From Flavobacterium arcticum (lineage in GTDB: Bacteria > Bacteroidota > Bacteroidia > Flavobacteriales > Flavobacteriaceae), in contig NZ_CP031188.1 of the NCBI RefSeq assembly GCF_003344925.1, forward strand, positions 1,300,501 through 1,364,500: a stretch of 64,000 nt of DNA, given 5' to 3'. Shown here piece by piece: positions 20,198 through 30,571 of the stretch. The position numbers and the translations under genes were made by a program. Every line of letters begins with the position of its first letter. Positions within the stretch are counted from its first letter, which is position 1. The notes below the pieces were generated by a model that was not told the origin of the DNA, made no database searches, and saw only the letters and a program-made list of their open reading frames with translations.

Positions 20198-21568
20198 ATG
20201 AAAACAAAATTACTATTTATTCTTACTATGCTATCGAGTCTTGCTTTTGGGCAAACAGTCGATTTAGATCTTTTTGCTTCGGGGTTTAATTCTCCTACCG
20301 AGATTGTAAATGCGGGTGATGATCGTCTTTTTGTAGTAGAGCAAGGTGGATTGATTAAGGTGCTAAATGCAGATGGCACGACCAATGTAACTCCGTTTCT
20401 TAATGTTAGTAGTATTTTAGGTCTGGGCAGCGAGAGAGGTTTGCTAGGCTTGGCTTTTCATCCTGATTATGCCACAAATGGTTTCTTTTATGTTAACTAT
20501 ACCAATACATCGGGCGATACAGTTATAGCCCGCTATGCTGTAAGCGAAAGTGACGAAAATATAGCCGATACAGGTAGTGCCACTATATTGCTTACTGTAG
20601 ATCAGCCTTTTTCTAACCACAATGGTGGTTGTATTCATTTTGGTCCTGATGAATATCTTTATATTTCTATGGGCGATGGCGGTAGTGGAGGTGATCCTAA
20701 TGGTAATGGTCAAAACAAGAATACATTATTGGGCGCAATGTTGCGTATTGATGTAGATGGTGCTGCACCTTATGGCATACCTGCCGATAATCCTTTTGTA
20801 GGTGTCGATGGGGCTGATGAGGTATGGGCTTATGGACTACGTAATGCTTGGAAATTCTCTTTTAATAAAGATAATAACGATTTATGGATTGCCGATGTAG
20901 GACAAGGTGAAATTGAAGAAATTAATAAGGTTGACCCATCTACAGGAGGTTATAATTTTGGGTGGCGTTGTTATGAGGGTAGTACAGAGTATAATTCAGA
21001 TGGATGCTCAATGACAGAAACCTTTACCTATCCTGTTGCTGAATATACCCATACTGCTACAGGCGGATGCTCTATAACTGGAGGTTATGTATATACTGGT
21101 GACACGTACCCTGGATTGCAGGGGATGTATCTTTTTGCCGATTATTGTAATAATAAGATTGGTGTTCTAAATGGCGATATGGAAATAACCTATACCAGTG
21201 CTTTTTCGGGAGAGTTTTTTACCACTTTTGGCGAAGATATAAATGGCGAGCTATACATTGCGGGTAGTAATAGTGGTAATGTGTACCGAATTATTGATAC
21301 GGAGTTAAGTACACCTACTTTTACAGGGGATTCTTTTTCTGTTTATCCTAATCCTGTTACTGATTTGCTTACTATAGAAGCAGCTAATAATATTATAGCT
21401 ACCGATGCTATTATTTATGATATGAGTGGGAAACGTCTTTTACACTATTCGCTTGATGCTACCGAGCAAAATACATTTAGTATAGGCACGTTGCCTTCGG
21501 GTTTATATCTTTTACAAATAACCGATGTAAATGGTGCAGGATATAACTATAAATTAGCAGTTAAATAG
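20198..21568 (+). CDS. Secreted PQQ-dependent sugar dehydrogenase with T9SS sorting domain
   Basis: A 456-residue protein with signal peptide (LLFILTMLSSLAFGQ). A beta-propeller domain of the glucose/sorbosone dehydrogenase family follows, with LGLGSERGLLGLAFHPDY, YLYISMGDGGSGGDPNGNGQ and WAYGLRNAWKFSF. The last 75 residues are a T9SS type A sorting domain (FSVYPNPVTDLLTIE, SIGTLPSGLYLLQI). It would oxidise sugars or similar substrates outside the cell or at its surface. The cofactor is assumed from the family. Confidence 0.87.
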   Translation: MKTKLLFILTMLSSLAFGQTVDLDLFASGFNSPTEIVNAGDDRLFVVEQGGLIKVLNADGTTNVTPFLNVSSILGLGSERGLLGLAFHPDYATNGFFYVNYTNTSGDTVIARYAVSESDENIADTGSATILLTVDQPFSNHNGGCIHFGPDEYLYISMGDGGSGGDPNGNGQNKNTLLGAMLRIDVDGAAPYGIPADNPFVGVDGADEVWAYGLRNAWKFSFNKDNNDLWIADVGQGEIEEINKVDPSTGGYNFGWRCYEGSTEYNSDGCSMTETFTYPVAEYTHTATGGCSITGGYVYTGDTYPGLQGMYLFADYCNNKIGVLNGDMEITYTSAFSGEFFTTFGEDINGELYIAGSNSGNVYRIIDTELSTPTFTGDSFSVYPNPVTDLLTIEAANNIIATDAIIYDMSGKRLLHYSLDATEQNTFSIGTLPSGLYLLQITDVNGAGYNYKLAVK

Positions 21569-21590
21569 TGCTGAAAATAAATTTTAAAAT

Positions 21591-21624
21591 AAAAAATCCC
21601 GCTGCAATGCAGCGGGATTTTATT
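21591..21624. terminator. Bidirectional intrinsic terminator
   Basis: AAATCCCGCTGC and GCAGCGGGATTT form a 12-bp stem with a 3-base loop between an A-run and a T-run. It serves the convergent genes ending at 21568 and 21650. Confidence 0.9.
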
Positions 21625-21649
21625 ATGTATATAACCTAAAGGACGCTTA

Positions 21650-22612
21650 TTATATTTCGTTAAGCATTTTAGAAATTTCGTCTAGTTTTGGAGTCAGGAT
21701 AATTTCAATTCTTCTGTTTTTCGATTTTCCTTCGGCAGTTTCATTGCTTGCCACAGGAGCATACTCTCCGCGTCCTGCTGCTGTAAGGTTTTTAGGGTCT
21801 ACACCTTTGTTATCTTTAATAATGGTTACAATAGCCGTAGCACGCTTGGTAGAAAGATCCCAGTTATCAGAAATTTGTCCATTACCATTGTAGGGTACAT
21901 TATCAGTATGCCCTTCAATAAGTACCGCGATATCAGGATTATCGGCAAGTACTTTAGCTACTTCGCTAACGGCTCTTCGACCTTCTGTACCCACAGTCCA
22001 ACTACCTGAGCCGAAAAGCAATTTGTTTTCCATACTTACATATACTTTACCATTTTTCTGCTCTACGGTAAGTCCTTTTCCTTCAAAACTGTTTAGTGCT
22101 TTGCTAAGTGTTTCTTTTAGACGTTTTAGGCTCGCATCTTGGTTAGCTATCATACCTTCTAGTTCATCTACACGTTGCGAACGGTCTTGCAAGTCACTTT
22201 TTAGCTTGTTTAGTCTTTCTTGTTCTGCTGCAAGTGCTTTTTCTTTCGCTTCAAGCTGAGCCAGTAATTCACGATTTTTCTTCATATTGCTATCAAGTGC
22301 TTCACTACTATTTTTTTCTAAAGCATTGTATGAAGACTTTAGTGTATTAAGGCTAGATTGTGCTGCTGCATAGTCAGCAGCTAGCTTGTCGCGTTCGGCT
22401 TTTGTTTTTTCCAGTTGTGCTTGTAAGTCTTTAGTTTGCAAGTCTAGTTGGTTTTTTTCTTTTGCCAAAGCCGTATTTTCATCAGATATTGACCTGTTTT
22501 CCTTTTTCAGGTCAGCATATTTATTTTCAAGATCTTTATATACTTTAGATGACACACATGAAGTAGTAAGTGCCAAAGCTAGTATTCCTACAGAAATTCT
22601 TTTAATCATCAT
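21650..22612 (-). CDS. OmpA family lipoprotein with coiled coil
   Basis: About 320 residues. A lipoprotein signal ends in LTTSC, then a heptad-rich coiled coil of about 150 residues rich in Glu, Lys and Leu. A C-terminal OmpA domain (LLFGSGSWTVG, VLIEGHTDNVPYNG, LSTKRATAIV, GRGEYAPVASN) binds peptidoglycan. It would tie the outer membrane to the cell wall. An upstream ATG at 22639 overlaps the exonuclease stop (TAATG) and would add nine residues. The start at 22612 or 22609 gives a better signal peptide. Confidence 0.85.
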   Translation of the reverse strand: MMIKRISVGILALALTTSCVSSKVYKDLENKYADLKKENRSISDENTALAKEKNQLDLQTKDLQAQLEKTKAERDKLAADYAAAQSSLNTLKSSYNALEKNSSEALDSNMKKNRELLAQLEAKEKALAAEQERLNKLKSDLQDRSQRVDELEGMIANQDASLKRLKETLSKALNSFEGKGLTVEQKNGKVYVSMENKLLFGSGSWTVGTEGRRAVSEVAKVLADNPDIAVLIEGHTDNVPYNGNGQISDNWDLSTKRATAIVTIIKDNKGVDPKNLTAAGRGEYAPVASNETAEGKSKNRRIEIILTPKLDEISKMLNEI

Positions 22613-22638
22613 TTTATTTTTCAATTTATATGTGTTCA

Positions 22639-23400
22639 TTATTCAAATTCAATCACTATAGGGCAATGGTCGCTGTGTTTTGCCTCGGGTAATATTAAAG
22701 CCCTTGTAAGTCTGTCTTTCATTGGCTCAGTTACCATGCAATAATCTATGCGCCATCCCTTATTGTTGTTACGTGCATTGGCACGATAACTCCACCAACT
22801 GTAGTTGTGTGGCTCTTTATTAAAATACCTAAAACTGTCTATAAATCCATTATTAATAAACCCGTCTAGCCATACGCGCTCTTCTGGTAGGAAGCCTGAT
22901 ACTTTTTTATTACGAACAGGGTCGTGTATATCTATCGCTTCATGACATATATTATAATCGCCACAAACTATTAAATTGGGTACTTCTGTCTTTAGGTTAT
23001 TTATATAATCGTAAAAATCGTCCATATATTGGAACTTATACCCTAATCTTTCACTATTTGTTCCTGAAGGCAGGTAAAGACTCATTACAGAGAAGTTTTC
23101 AAAGTCGAGTCTAAGGTTACGTCCTTCGGCATCCATATAGTCAATACCTGTGCCATACACCACATTAAGCGGTTTATGTTTAGATAATATTGCTACGCCA
23201 CTATAGCCTTTTTTTTGGGCAGAAAACCAGTAATGATATGGGTAACCAGCAGCCTCTATAGCTGCGATATCAACCTGATCTTGGTTTGCTTTAGTTTCCT
23301 GTAGGCAAATAATATCTGGATCGGCTTGTTGTAGCCAGTCTAAAAAACCTTTTGTAAATGCGGCACGTATACCGTTTACGTTATAAGAAATAATTTTCAT
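22639..23400 (-). CDS. xth: Exodeoxyribonuclease III
   Basis: A 253-residue endonuclease/exonuclease/phosphatase-family enzyme that repairs abasic sites. It has IISYNVNGIRAAF, the metal-binding Glu in CLQETKA, GDYNICHEAIDIHD, RIDYCMVTEP and the terminal HSDHCPIVIEFE. Length is normal. The OmpA gene starts immediately downstream, so both are probably transcribed together. Confidence 0.95.
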   Translation of the reverse strand: MKIISYNVNGIRAAFTKGFLDWLQQADPDIICLQETKANQDQVDIAAIEAAGYPYHYWFSAQKKGYSGVAILSKHKPLNVVYGTGIDYMDAEGRNLRLDFENFSVMSLYLPSGTNSERLGYKFQYMDDFYDYINNLKTEVPNLIVCGDYNICHEAIDIHDPVRNKKVSGFLPEERVWLDGFINNGFIDSFRYFNKEPHNYSWWSYRANARNNNKGWRIDYCMVTEPMKDRLTRALILPEAKHSDHCPIVIEFE

Positions 23401-23556
23401 AAGCTAAATTAACAACCCAAAAGTAACCAAAAAACTATAGATATTAAATTCAGGTTACACTATTAGATTTTAAACATCTTAATAGCAGATAATTAGGTGG
23501 TTAAATATTTAAAGCGTTAAAAAAAATATTACATTTTAACGTTTCGTCAGAATTGT

Positions 23557-23564
23557 TATCTTTG
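23557..23564 (+). promoter_or_regulatory. Likely -7 box for the acyltransferase gene
   Basis: TATCTTTG matches TAnnTTTG and lies 27 bases before the ATG at 23591. The -33 region is T-rich without a clear TTTG. Confidence 0.45.
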
Positions 23565-23590
23565 TTTTTCGCCGAAACACACCAATGTAG

Positions 23591-25402
23591 ATGAGTTTAG
23601 TTACCGCTAAAGAAGTTGCAAAAGCAATAAAAACTGACAAGTATGGTTTTTTAGGGACTTTTTCAGGTTGGCTACTGATGAAGGTTTTAAAGATTTCTAC
23701 TGTAAATAAAATATACGATAAGCATAAACATTTATCGGATGTAGACTTCCTGAATGCATTATTGGACGAGTTTCAAATAAAATTTGAAATCCCAGAAGAA
23801 GACTTTAAACGCTTACCTAAAGAAGGAGCTTATATAACTGTTTCTAATCACCCATTAGGTGGTTTAGACGGGGTTTTGTTATTAAAATTAATGCTCGAAA
23901 GACGCCCTGATTTTAAAATTATAGCTAATTTTTTATTGCACCGCATAGAACCAATGAAAGATTACATAATGCCTGTTAATCCTTTTGAGGGGCATAAAGA
24001 TGCTAAGTCTAGCGTTGTAGGGATTAAAGATGCTTTACGTCACCTTAGTGAAGATAAACCTTTAGGTATTTTTCCTGCGGGAGAAGTGTCTACCTACAGA
24101 GATGGCAAACTAGTTGTAGATAAACCTTGGGAAGAAGGGGCTATAAAACTTATAAAAAAAGCAAATGTACCTGTAGTACCCATATATTTTCATGCTAAAA
24201 ACAGCAGGTTGTTTTATTTTCTTTCTAAAATGAGTGATACTTTGCGCACCGCTAAGTTACCTTCTGAATTGCTTACACAAAAAGATAGGGTAATAAAAGT
24301 GCGTATTGGTAAACCTATATCGGTAGCAGAGCAAAATGAATATGAGAATTTAGATGCTTACTCTGAATTTTTGAGACGTAAGACCTATATGCTAGCCAAT
24401 CCTTTTGAAAAAGGCACAAAACTTATAGATACATCTAACCTGAATTTAAAACTGCAAAAAAGTCCTAAGCAAATAGCTATGCCTGCTAATCATGATGAGA
24501 TATTAGCAGAGGTAGACAAGATTAGAAAGGCTGATTGTAGATTGTTGCAAAGCAAAAACTATGAAGTGTTTTTTGTGTCGGCAGATAAAATACCTAACAT
24601 ACTACATGAAATAGGTCGCCTTCGGGAAATAACTTTTAGAGCAGTAGGCGAGGGTACTAATGAGTCGCTAGATCTTGACGATTATGATAAGTACTACCAT
24701 CATATGTTTTTATGGGATGAAAATACCAAACAAATTGCTGGAGCTTACCGTATGGGGTTAGGTAGCGATATTTATAAAAAACATGGTATTAATGGTTTTT
24801 ATTTGCACGATCTTTTCCGTTTTGAACCAGAACTTTATGATATGCTATCGAAGTCTATAGAGATGGGACGTGCTTTTATTATTAAAGATTATCAATTAAA
24901 ACCAATGCCTTTATTTTTACTATGGAAAGGTATAGTACATATTACACTTCGTTATCCAGAGCATAAATTCTTGATAGGTGGGGTAAGTATCAGTAATCAG
25001 TTTTCTGACTTCTCTAAATCGTTGATGATTGAGTTTATGAAGTCACATTATTACGATCCTTATATTGCGCAGTATGTCCACCCTAAAAAGGAATATAAAG
25101 TAAAACTAAAGGATGCCGATAAAGATTTTGTATTTAACGAAACCGAATCGGACGTTAATAAGTTTGACAAGATAATTGAAGAGGTAGAGCCAGGTAACTT
25201 GCGCTTGCCTGTACTTATAAAAAAGTATATTAAACAAAATGCAAAGGTTATAGCATTTAATGTAGACCCGTTGTTTAATAACTCGGTAGATGGGTTAATG
25301 TACATTCGTATTGCCGACTTGCCCGAGAGCACAGTAAAACCTGTAATGGAAGAGTTTCAGGCAGAACTAGAACGTAAACTTATAGAAAAAGGTGAGCACT
25401 AA
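23591..25402 (+). CDS. Two-domain acyltransferase, OlsF-like (amino-acid lipid synthesis)
   Basis: A 603-residue protein. The first 270 residues are a PlsC-type acyltransferase (SNHPLGGLDGVLLLKL, GIFPAGEVSTY). The second half is an N-acyltransferase of the OlsB/hemolysin GNAT type (YRMGLGSDIYKKHGINGFYL, SIEMGRAFI, YPEHKFLIGGVSISNQFS). The same order of O- and N-acyltransferase domains is known from OlsF, which makes ornithine lipids in Serratia and Flavobacterium. The product here may be an ornithine, glycine or related lipid. It would act at the inner membrane. Confidence 0.78.
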   Translation: MSLVTAKEVAKAIKTDKYGFLGTFSGWLLMKVLKISTVNKIYDKHKHLSDVDFLNALLDEFQIKFEIPEEDFKRLPKEGAYITVSNHPLGGLDGVLLLKLMLERRPDFKIIANFLLHRIEPMKDYIMPVNPFEGHKDAKSSVVGIKDALRHLSEDKPLGIFPAGEVSTYRDGKLVVDKPWEEGAIKLIKKANVPVVPIYFHAKNSRLFYFLSKMSDTLRTAKLPSELLTQKDRVIKVRIGKPISVAEQNEYENLDAYSEFLRRKTYMLANPFEKGTKLIDTSNLNLKLQKSPKQIAMPANHDEILAEVDKIRKADCRLLQSKNYEVFFVSADKIPNILHEIGRLREITFRAVGEGTNESLDLDDYDKYYHHMFLWDENTKQIAGAYRMGLGSDIYKKHGINGFYLHDLFRFEPELYDMLSKSIEMGRAFIIKDYQLKPMPLFLLWKGIVHITLRYPEHKFLIGGVSISNQFSDFSKSLMIEFMKSHYYDPYIAQYVHPKKEYKVKLKDADKDFVFNETESDVNKFDKIIEEVEPGNLRLPVLIKKYIKQNAKVIAFNVDPLFNNSVDGLMYIRIADLPESTVKPVMEEFQAELERKLIEKGEH

Positions 25403-25420
25403 AATGGTATTGATTAAATA

Positions 25421-25453
25421 TAAAAAAAGCCCTTATTAAAGGGCTTTTTTTAT
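25421..25453. terminator. Bidirectional intrinsic terminator
   Basis: AAAAAAAGCCCTT and AAGGGCTTTTTTT pair around a short loop, between the convergent genes ending at 25402 and 25453. Confidence 0.88.
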
Positions 25454-25839
25454 TATGCTTCAGGTTTTCCTATATCTTCAAACTCGTTGTAATCTGCTTT
25501 AGGGTCTTCGCCATATTCATTAGCTCCTCTATCTCCTTCGGTCGCATATAGCACAATAAGCCATATAGCACCAATTAATGGAATTAATATAATTAATGTA
25601 AACCATCCGCTTTTACCTACATCATGTAGTCTTCTTATTCCTACAGCAAGAGATGGGATGAGTACAACCAATGAATATATTGTACCTAATAAGTCAATTC
25701 CAATTACAGAGTCAATAATTCCGAGTATAATACCAATAATAATATTAAATAGTACAAAATACCAATATTCACTTCTGCGTGCTCTACCTGAAAAAGTTGC
25801 ATAGTTATCTCTAACTACTTTTAAATACCATTCAATCAT
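25453..25839 (-). CDS. DUF805 family membrane protein
   Basis: A 128-residue protein with four hydrophobic segments and the DUF805 marks FSGRARRSEYWYFVLFN near the start and VGIRRLHDVGKSGWF in the middle. The C-terminus is acidic and cytoplasmic. The family is widespread and of unknown function. It is a single gene ending at a shared terminator. Confidence 0.87.
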   Translation of the reverse strand: MIEWYLKVVRDNYATFSGRARRSEYWYFVLFNIIIGIILGIIDSVIGIDLLGTIYSLVVLIPSLAVGIRRLHDVGKSGWFTLIILIPLIGAIWLIVLYATEGDRGANEYGEDPKADYNEFEDIGKPEA

Positions 25840-25990
25840 AATTATTTGTTTTTGGTTGGTTCCTACTCTTTTACGGATTTTCGGTTACTCCCTGATTTTA
25901 TATGGATCAGTTACCATTTTCAGGATACTAAAATATGCCTTTTTTTAACACAATGTTATGAAAAATGTAAAAACACTAAAAAACTTAACA

Positions 25991-27355
25991 TTAAAGGAAA
26001 GCTTTATCAATAGGTTCCCATAGTTCAATCTTATTTCCTTCACAATCAAGTATCCAGCCGAACTTTCCATAATCGTATACTGCGGGTTCTCCTACAAGGG
26101 TTACACCTTCCGCTTTTAGTCTTTCAAGAAGCCTATCAAGATTATGTACTCTAAAGTTTTGCATAAACTGTTTTCCTGATGGCTCAAAGTAGGTGGTGTC
26201 ATTAGCAAAAGGCGACCACTGTGTCATAGCGTCATTACCCGCTGTATCTTTCCACCAAAAAGAACAGCCGTAATCATCTGTAGGAAGTCCTAAATATTTT
26301 TTGTACCAGTCTCTTAATGCTTTAGGGTTTTCCGATTTAAAGAAAACACCGCCAATGCCTGTTACACGTTTTTCTTCCTGTTTAACTACTTCACTTTCAA
26401 AGTAAACAGCTTTTATTTTATTTACTATTACCAGTGCTAGTTTTTCATGGCTTTCAAAAGTCCATCCTGCTACGTGTGGCGATAGTAATACATTATCGGC
26501 ATTTAACAAATATTGAAATGCTTTGGGTATAGCATTATCAGTAAATAAGTTTTCGAATGATGATTTTTCATACTCTAGTACATCAAGCCCAGCTCCTTTT
26601 ATTTTTCCTGATTGTAAAGCCTCTACCAAGTCTTTAGTTACTACGCTTTTTCCTCGTGCGGTATTAATAAGCCAAAAAGGTTTTGCAAATGCATTGATAA
26701 AATCAGTATTCACCATTTTATCTGTTTCGGGAGTCCAAGGGGTATGCAGGCTCAGTACATCTGCTTTTTGTTGTAGCTCTTCAAGTGTTACCTGTTTGGC
26801 ATTAGCATCGCCCACCATAGGTTTAATATCATAGCAAAGCACGTCTACATCAAAACCGCGTAACTTTTTGGCAAATGCTTTACCCATATTACCATAGCCA
26901 ATAATACCTACGGTTTTACCGTCTAATTCATGCCCTCGGTTACCTTCGCGTATCCATTTACCTTCTCTGATTTCTCTGTCAGCTTTGTTAAGGTTATTAA
27001 ATAACGATAATAACATTCCCAAAGCCTGTTCGCCTACAGCGTTGCGATTACCTTCGGGAGCGGCAATAAGCTGTATGTTTTTTTGCTCTGCATAGTCACA
27101 GTCTATACTTTCTAGTCCTGCACCTATACGGGCTATGAATTGTAGGTTTGTAGCTTTATCTAAAAAGGCTTTGTCTATATCAAACCGACTACGAATAACA
27201 ATACCACTATAGTTAGCAATTTTAGCTTCTATCTCTTCTTTTGTAGATTTATAATCAGCTTCATTAGTAAACCCTACTTCTTCCAATTGTTGCCAAAGTA
27301 TGGGGTGGTTACTATCTATATGAAGAATTTTTATTTTTTCTGGTTGTGTAGTCAT
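25991..27355 (-). CDS. 2-hydroxyacid dehydrogenase fused to a VOC (glyoxalase-like) domain
   Basis: A 454-residue protein with two parts. Residues 1 to about 318 are a D-isomer-specific 2-hydroxyacid dehydrogenase with the NAD motif VGIIGYGNMGKAF, NTARGKSVV (substrate Arg) and SPHVAGWT (catalytic His). It resembles 3-phosphoglycerate dehydrogenase (SerA) without its ACT domain. Residues about 330-454 are a VOC domain (GIGGVFFKSENPKALRDWY, ILDCEGNKIELWEP), as in glyoxalase and bleomycin-resistance proteins. The frame is continuous through the joint. It may be a fusion of neighbouring genes; the substrate is unknown. Confidence 0.85.
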   Translation of the reverse strand: MTTQPEKIKILHIDSNHPILWQQLEEVGFTNEADYKSTKEEIEAKIANYSGIVIRSRFDIDKAFLDKATNLQFIARIGAGLESIDCDYAEQKNIQLIAAPEGNRNAVGEQALGMLLSLFNNLNKADREIREGKWIREGNRGHELDGKTVGIIGYGNMGKAFAKKLRGFDVDVLCYDIKPMVGDANAKQVTLEELQQKADVLSLHTPWTPETDKMVNTDFINAFAKPFWLINTARGKSVVTKDLVEALQSGKIKGAGLDVLEYEKSSFENLFTDNAIPKAFQYLLNADNVLLSPHVAGWTFESHEKLALVIVNKIKAVYFESEVVKQEEKRVTGIGGVFFKSENPKALRDWYKKYLGLPTDDYGCSFWWKDTAGNDAMTQWSPFANDTTYFEPSGKQFMQNFRVHNLDRLLERLKAEGVTLVGEPAVYDYGKFGWILDCEGNKIELWEPIDKAFL

Positions 27356-27450
27356 TGCTTATTGTTTTCTATTACAAAGTTAAAGAAAGCGGTTATTAAT
27401 ATACTATCAGATGAAATTATTAGTTTTATAAAATACCAACTAATTATATT

Positions 27451-28392
27451 ATGCGATACATTTTACTTTTTATACTGATAAGTTTTTCCTGTAGTGCACA
27501 GGATATTAAAGATAATACTAAAGTAACGGCTTATACTTTAGGCGTTATGTTTAGAAATGGTTCTTGTACCATAAAAGATTATTTAAAAGATGTCTCTGCC
27601 GTAGGCACTACAGTGCAGGCAACGGTGTCTTATGATTCTGATTTGGCACACCAGTTATTACAACTTAAACGAGATGCTAAAGAGAATTGGGCTGCTGAGG
27701 AATGTGATTGTAAAGGACAGGTCTATAAAAAAGGGCAGGTAATACCTAATATGTATGTGGTGCAGATAAATAGTTATAGAGATACTATTTATACTACAAA
27801 AAATAATTGTGCTATTTTTTTTCCAGAACAACAGAAGAAATATTTTGATGCAGAGAGTAAATTGGAAAATGTACTTAATAAAGGTTTTGGAGATTTTGTA
27901 ACGAAAGATTTTTTAACAGATATAATGCAGCGTGTGTACGATTCTGTTTCGGTAAAAAAGGTAGTGATAAATAATAAGCCCATTTATAAACTGAAACGTA
28001 AAAGTTTTGAAGATAAAATTATTCCTTTTCAAATGGTAAGAACAGATTCTATTTTCGGAAAGAGAATAGTTGTTGCTAAAGAGTATTGGGTAAATAACTT
28101 AGAAGTGTTATTTGGCGATACAGATGTTATAAGTACTATAAACGCACATCACCCTACAGGGAAGTATGGCGTTAACCTTACTATGACTGTAGATGGTATT
28201 GCAATTGGCGATAGCGAAGAAAAAATAATTGAAAACTATCCTTGCTCTACTACTTTTAGGAACTGGGGTGCTCCTTTAAAAGACCCTACAGATAATTATT
28301 ATTATCAAATATCTTTTACTGATAACAAAGGATTTGCTTTTATCTATATTTGGGAAAAGAAGGTTTATGCAGTTGAAGTTACTTTTTTTTGA
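27451..28392 (+). CDS. Exported protein of unknown function
   Basis: A 313-residue protein with an N-terminal signal peptide (YILLFILISFSCSAQD), possibly a lipoprotein, though the lipobox is poor. The rest is soluble, with two Cys (EECDCKG) and a late aromatic part (FRNWGAPLKDPTDNYYYQI). I recognise no domain. It is convergent with mgtE, with 13 bases between the stops and no clear terminator. Confidence 0.6.
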   Translation: MRYILLFILISFSCSAQDIKDNTKVTAYTLGVMFRNGSCTIKDYLKDVSAVGTTVQATVSYDSDLAHQLLQLKRDAKENWAAEECDCKGQVYKKGQVIPNMYVVQINSYRDTIYTTKNNCAIFFPEQQKKYFDAESKLENVLNKGFGDFVTKDFLTDIMQRVYDSVSVKKVVINNKPIYKLKRKSFEDKIIPFQMVRTDSIFGKRIVVAKEYWVNNLEVLFGDTDVISTINAHHPTGKYGVNLTMTVDGIAIGDSEEKIIENYPCSTTFRNWGAPLKDPTDNYYYQISFTDNKGFAFIYIWEKKVYAVEVTFF

Positions 28393-28405
28393 ATGAAACT
28401 TGTTG

Positions 28406-29758
28406 TTAAAATCCTAATATCATTTTTGCGATAGAGAAGTAAATTAATATCCCGCAAATATCGTTACTGGTAGTGATAAATGGTCCTGTAGCGAGTGCAG
28501 GGTCTATACCAAATTTATTAAGTAGTATTGGTACGAATGTACCTATTAGTGAGGCAATAACAATTACTGATATAAGCGATATACTTACAGTAAGCCCAAC
28601 ATCATAGGTTACCCCCAAAAGAAAATGACTACCAACTATTAATATAACGGCTAATATAGAGCTGTTTAAAAGGCTTAGTGAAACTTCTTTTATAAGGCGT
28701 TTCCATAACGAGCCACTAAGGGTATTATTAGCAAGACCTTGTACTATAATTGCTGATGATTGTACACCTACGTTACCTGCCATTGCAGCAATAAGCGGTG
28801 TAAAGTAGAAAAGCTCTTTGTGTACATCCATTGCTGTCTCAAATAATCCTAATACTTTAACGGTTATAAAACCACCTAATAAAGCAAGCACTAACCAAGG
28901 TAATCGTGCACGAGAAAGGTCGAGGATACTATCATCTGCCTCTACGTCTTGTGATATACCTGCTGCCAACTGGTAATCCTTGTCGGCTTCTTCTTTAATT
29001 ACATCGACAATATCATCAATAGTAATACGTCCTACAAGTCTGCCTAGCTCGTCTACCACTGGTATTGCTTCAAGGTCATAACGCTGCATAATACGTGCTA
29101 CCTCTACACCTGGTGTATTTACTTTTACATAGTCTACCTTGGGTATATAAACATCGCTTACAGGTGTTTTGGTCGATGTAGTAAGTAAGTCTTTTAGAGA
29201 GAGCCTGCCTTTAAGTCTGTTTTCATCGTCTATCACATATATAGAGTGTACACGTTGCACGTTTACAGCTTGTTCGCGCATTTCTTTTACACAGGTAAGC
29301 ACGTTCCAGTTCTCGTTTACTTTTACGAGCTCTTTACCCATAAGCCCCCCTGCGGTATCTTCGTCATAGCGAAGCAGGTCAACAATGTCCTTAGCATGTT
29401 CTACATCATTTATTTCAGATATTACCTCTTCTTTTCTGTCTTGTGGCAGTTCGGCAATAATATCGGCAGCATCATCTGTACTAAGTTCATCAAGCTCTTC
29501 GGCAATTTCTTTTGACGAAAGTTCTTTTAAAATTTTCTCTCGTACTTCTTCGTCAAGTTCAAGAAGTATCTCGGCAGTTTTTTCGCTGTCAAGAATATGG
29601 AATATATAGGTCGCTTCAGAATCGCTAAGTTCACCCATAATTTCGGCAATATCCGCGTAGTGAATATCGTCAAGAAGGTTTTGTAATTCCTTTTCGCGAT
29701 TCTCTTCTACATATTGCTCTATTTGAGCGACAAAATCCTTACTAACCTTAAATTCCAT
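28406..29758 (-). CDS. mgtE: Magnesium transporter MgtE
   Basis: A 450-residue Mg2+ channel. It has an N-terminal superhelical domain (acidic, [15 protein letters not shown]), two CBS domains (about residues 135-255, ending in [12 protein letters not shown]) and five membrane segments, with [17 protein letters not shown] and [18 protein letters not shown] lining the pore. The cytosolic part closes the channel when Mg2+ is plentiful. It overlaps rsmA by 11 bases on the same strand, so translation is coupled. Confidence 0.94.
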   Translation of the reverse strand: MEFKVSKDFVAQIEQYVEENREKELQNLLDDIHYADIAEIMGELSDSEATYIFHILDSEKTAEILLELDEEVREKILKELSSKEIAEELDELSTDDAADIIAELPQDRKEEVISEINDVEHAKDIVDLLRYDEDTAGGLMGKELVKVNENWNVLTCVKEMREQAVNVQRVHSIYVIDDENRLKGRLSLKDLLTTSTKTPVSDVYIPKVDYVKVNTPGVEVARIMQRYDLEAIPVVDELGRLVGRITIDDIVDVIKEEADKDYQLAAGISQDVEADDSILDLSRARLPWLVLALLGGFITVKVLGLFETAMDVHKELFYFTPLIAAMAGNVGVQSSAIIVQGLANNTLSGSLWKRLIKEVSLSLLNSSILAVILIVGSHFLLGVTYDVGLTVSISLISVIVIASLIGTFVPILLNKFGIDPALATGPFITTSNDICGILIYFSIAKMILGF

Positions 29759-30527
29759 TGGCAGCTATTTTTTGGGTTAACATAATAAAGTCTTCTACCG
29801 AAAGTTGTTCCGGACGAAGGTCAAAGATACTCTCTTCCTTTAAACTATCAGAAAGGTTATAGGTTTTTAAACTATTACGCAGTGTTTTTCTACGTTGGTT
29901 AAAAGCTGTTTTTACTACTGCAAAGAATAATTTTTCATCGCAAGGCAGATGATAGTTTTCTTTACGCTTTAGTCGAAGTACTCCTGATTTTACCTTTGGA
30001 GGTGGTATAAACACATCCTCAGATACGGTAAAAAGATATTCAGCATCATAAAAAGCTTGCACCAGTACAGATAGTATTCCGTAGGTTTTACTGCCTTTTT
30101 TCTCACAGATACGTTCGGCTACTTCTTTTTGAAACATACCTGCAAATTCGGGTATTCTGTCGCGCATTTGCAGCGTACGGAAAACAATTTGTGTAGATAT
30201 ATTGTACGGAAAGTTGCCGATTATTGCCAATGGTACATCGGCAAAAACATTATCGAGATTATAATTTAAAAAGTCTTCAGAAATTATTTTACCATGTAGC
30301 TTAGGGTAGTGTTCTGTTAGGTACTCAACCGATTCCCTATCAATTTCTATAACATAGGTGTTTAGCTCTTTCTCTAACAAATACTTAGTGAGCATCCCCA
30401 TACCAGGTCCTATTTCTAGTACTGTGTCATATCCCTCTAGTGTTAGTGCATCGGCAATATTTTTTGCGATGCTCTCATCTTTAAGGAAATGCTGCCCTAG
30501 ATGTTTTTTTGCTCTTACTTTATCCAT
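29748..30527 (-). CDS. rsmA: 16S rRNA dimethyladenosine transferase
   Basis: A 259-residue SAM-dependent enzyme (KsgA) that dimethylates two adjacent adenosines near the 3' end of 16S rRNA. It has KKHLGQHFL at the start, the SAM motif [16 protein letters not shown] and the catalytic NFPYNIS (family NLPYNIS). Normal length. It is followed by mgtE with an 11-base overlap. Confidence 0.96.
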   Translation of the reverse strand: MDKVRAKKHLGQHFLKDESIAKNIADALTLEGYDTVLEIGPGMGMLTKYLLEKELNTYVIEIDRESVEYLTEHYPKLHGKIISEDFLNYNLDNVFADVPLAIIGNFPYNISTQIVFRTLQMRDRIPEFAGMFQKEVAERICEKKGSKTYGILSVLVQAFYDAEYLFTVSEDVFIPPPKVKSGVLRLKRKENYHLPCDEKLFFAVVKTAFNQRRKTLRNSLKTYNLSDSLKEESIFDLRPEQLSVEDFIMLTQKIAANGI

Positions 30528-30571
30528 ATAAGTTGTTTATAGTCTGGTAATACAGTCCTTGAATAATAATG

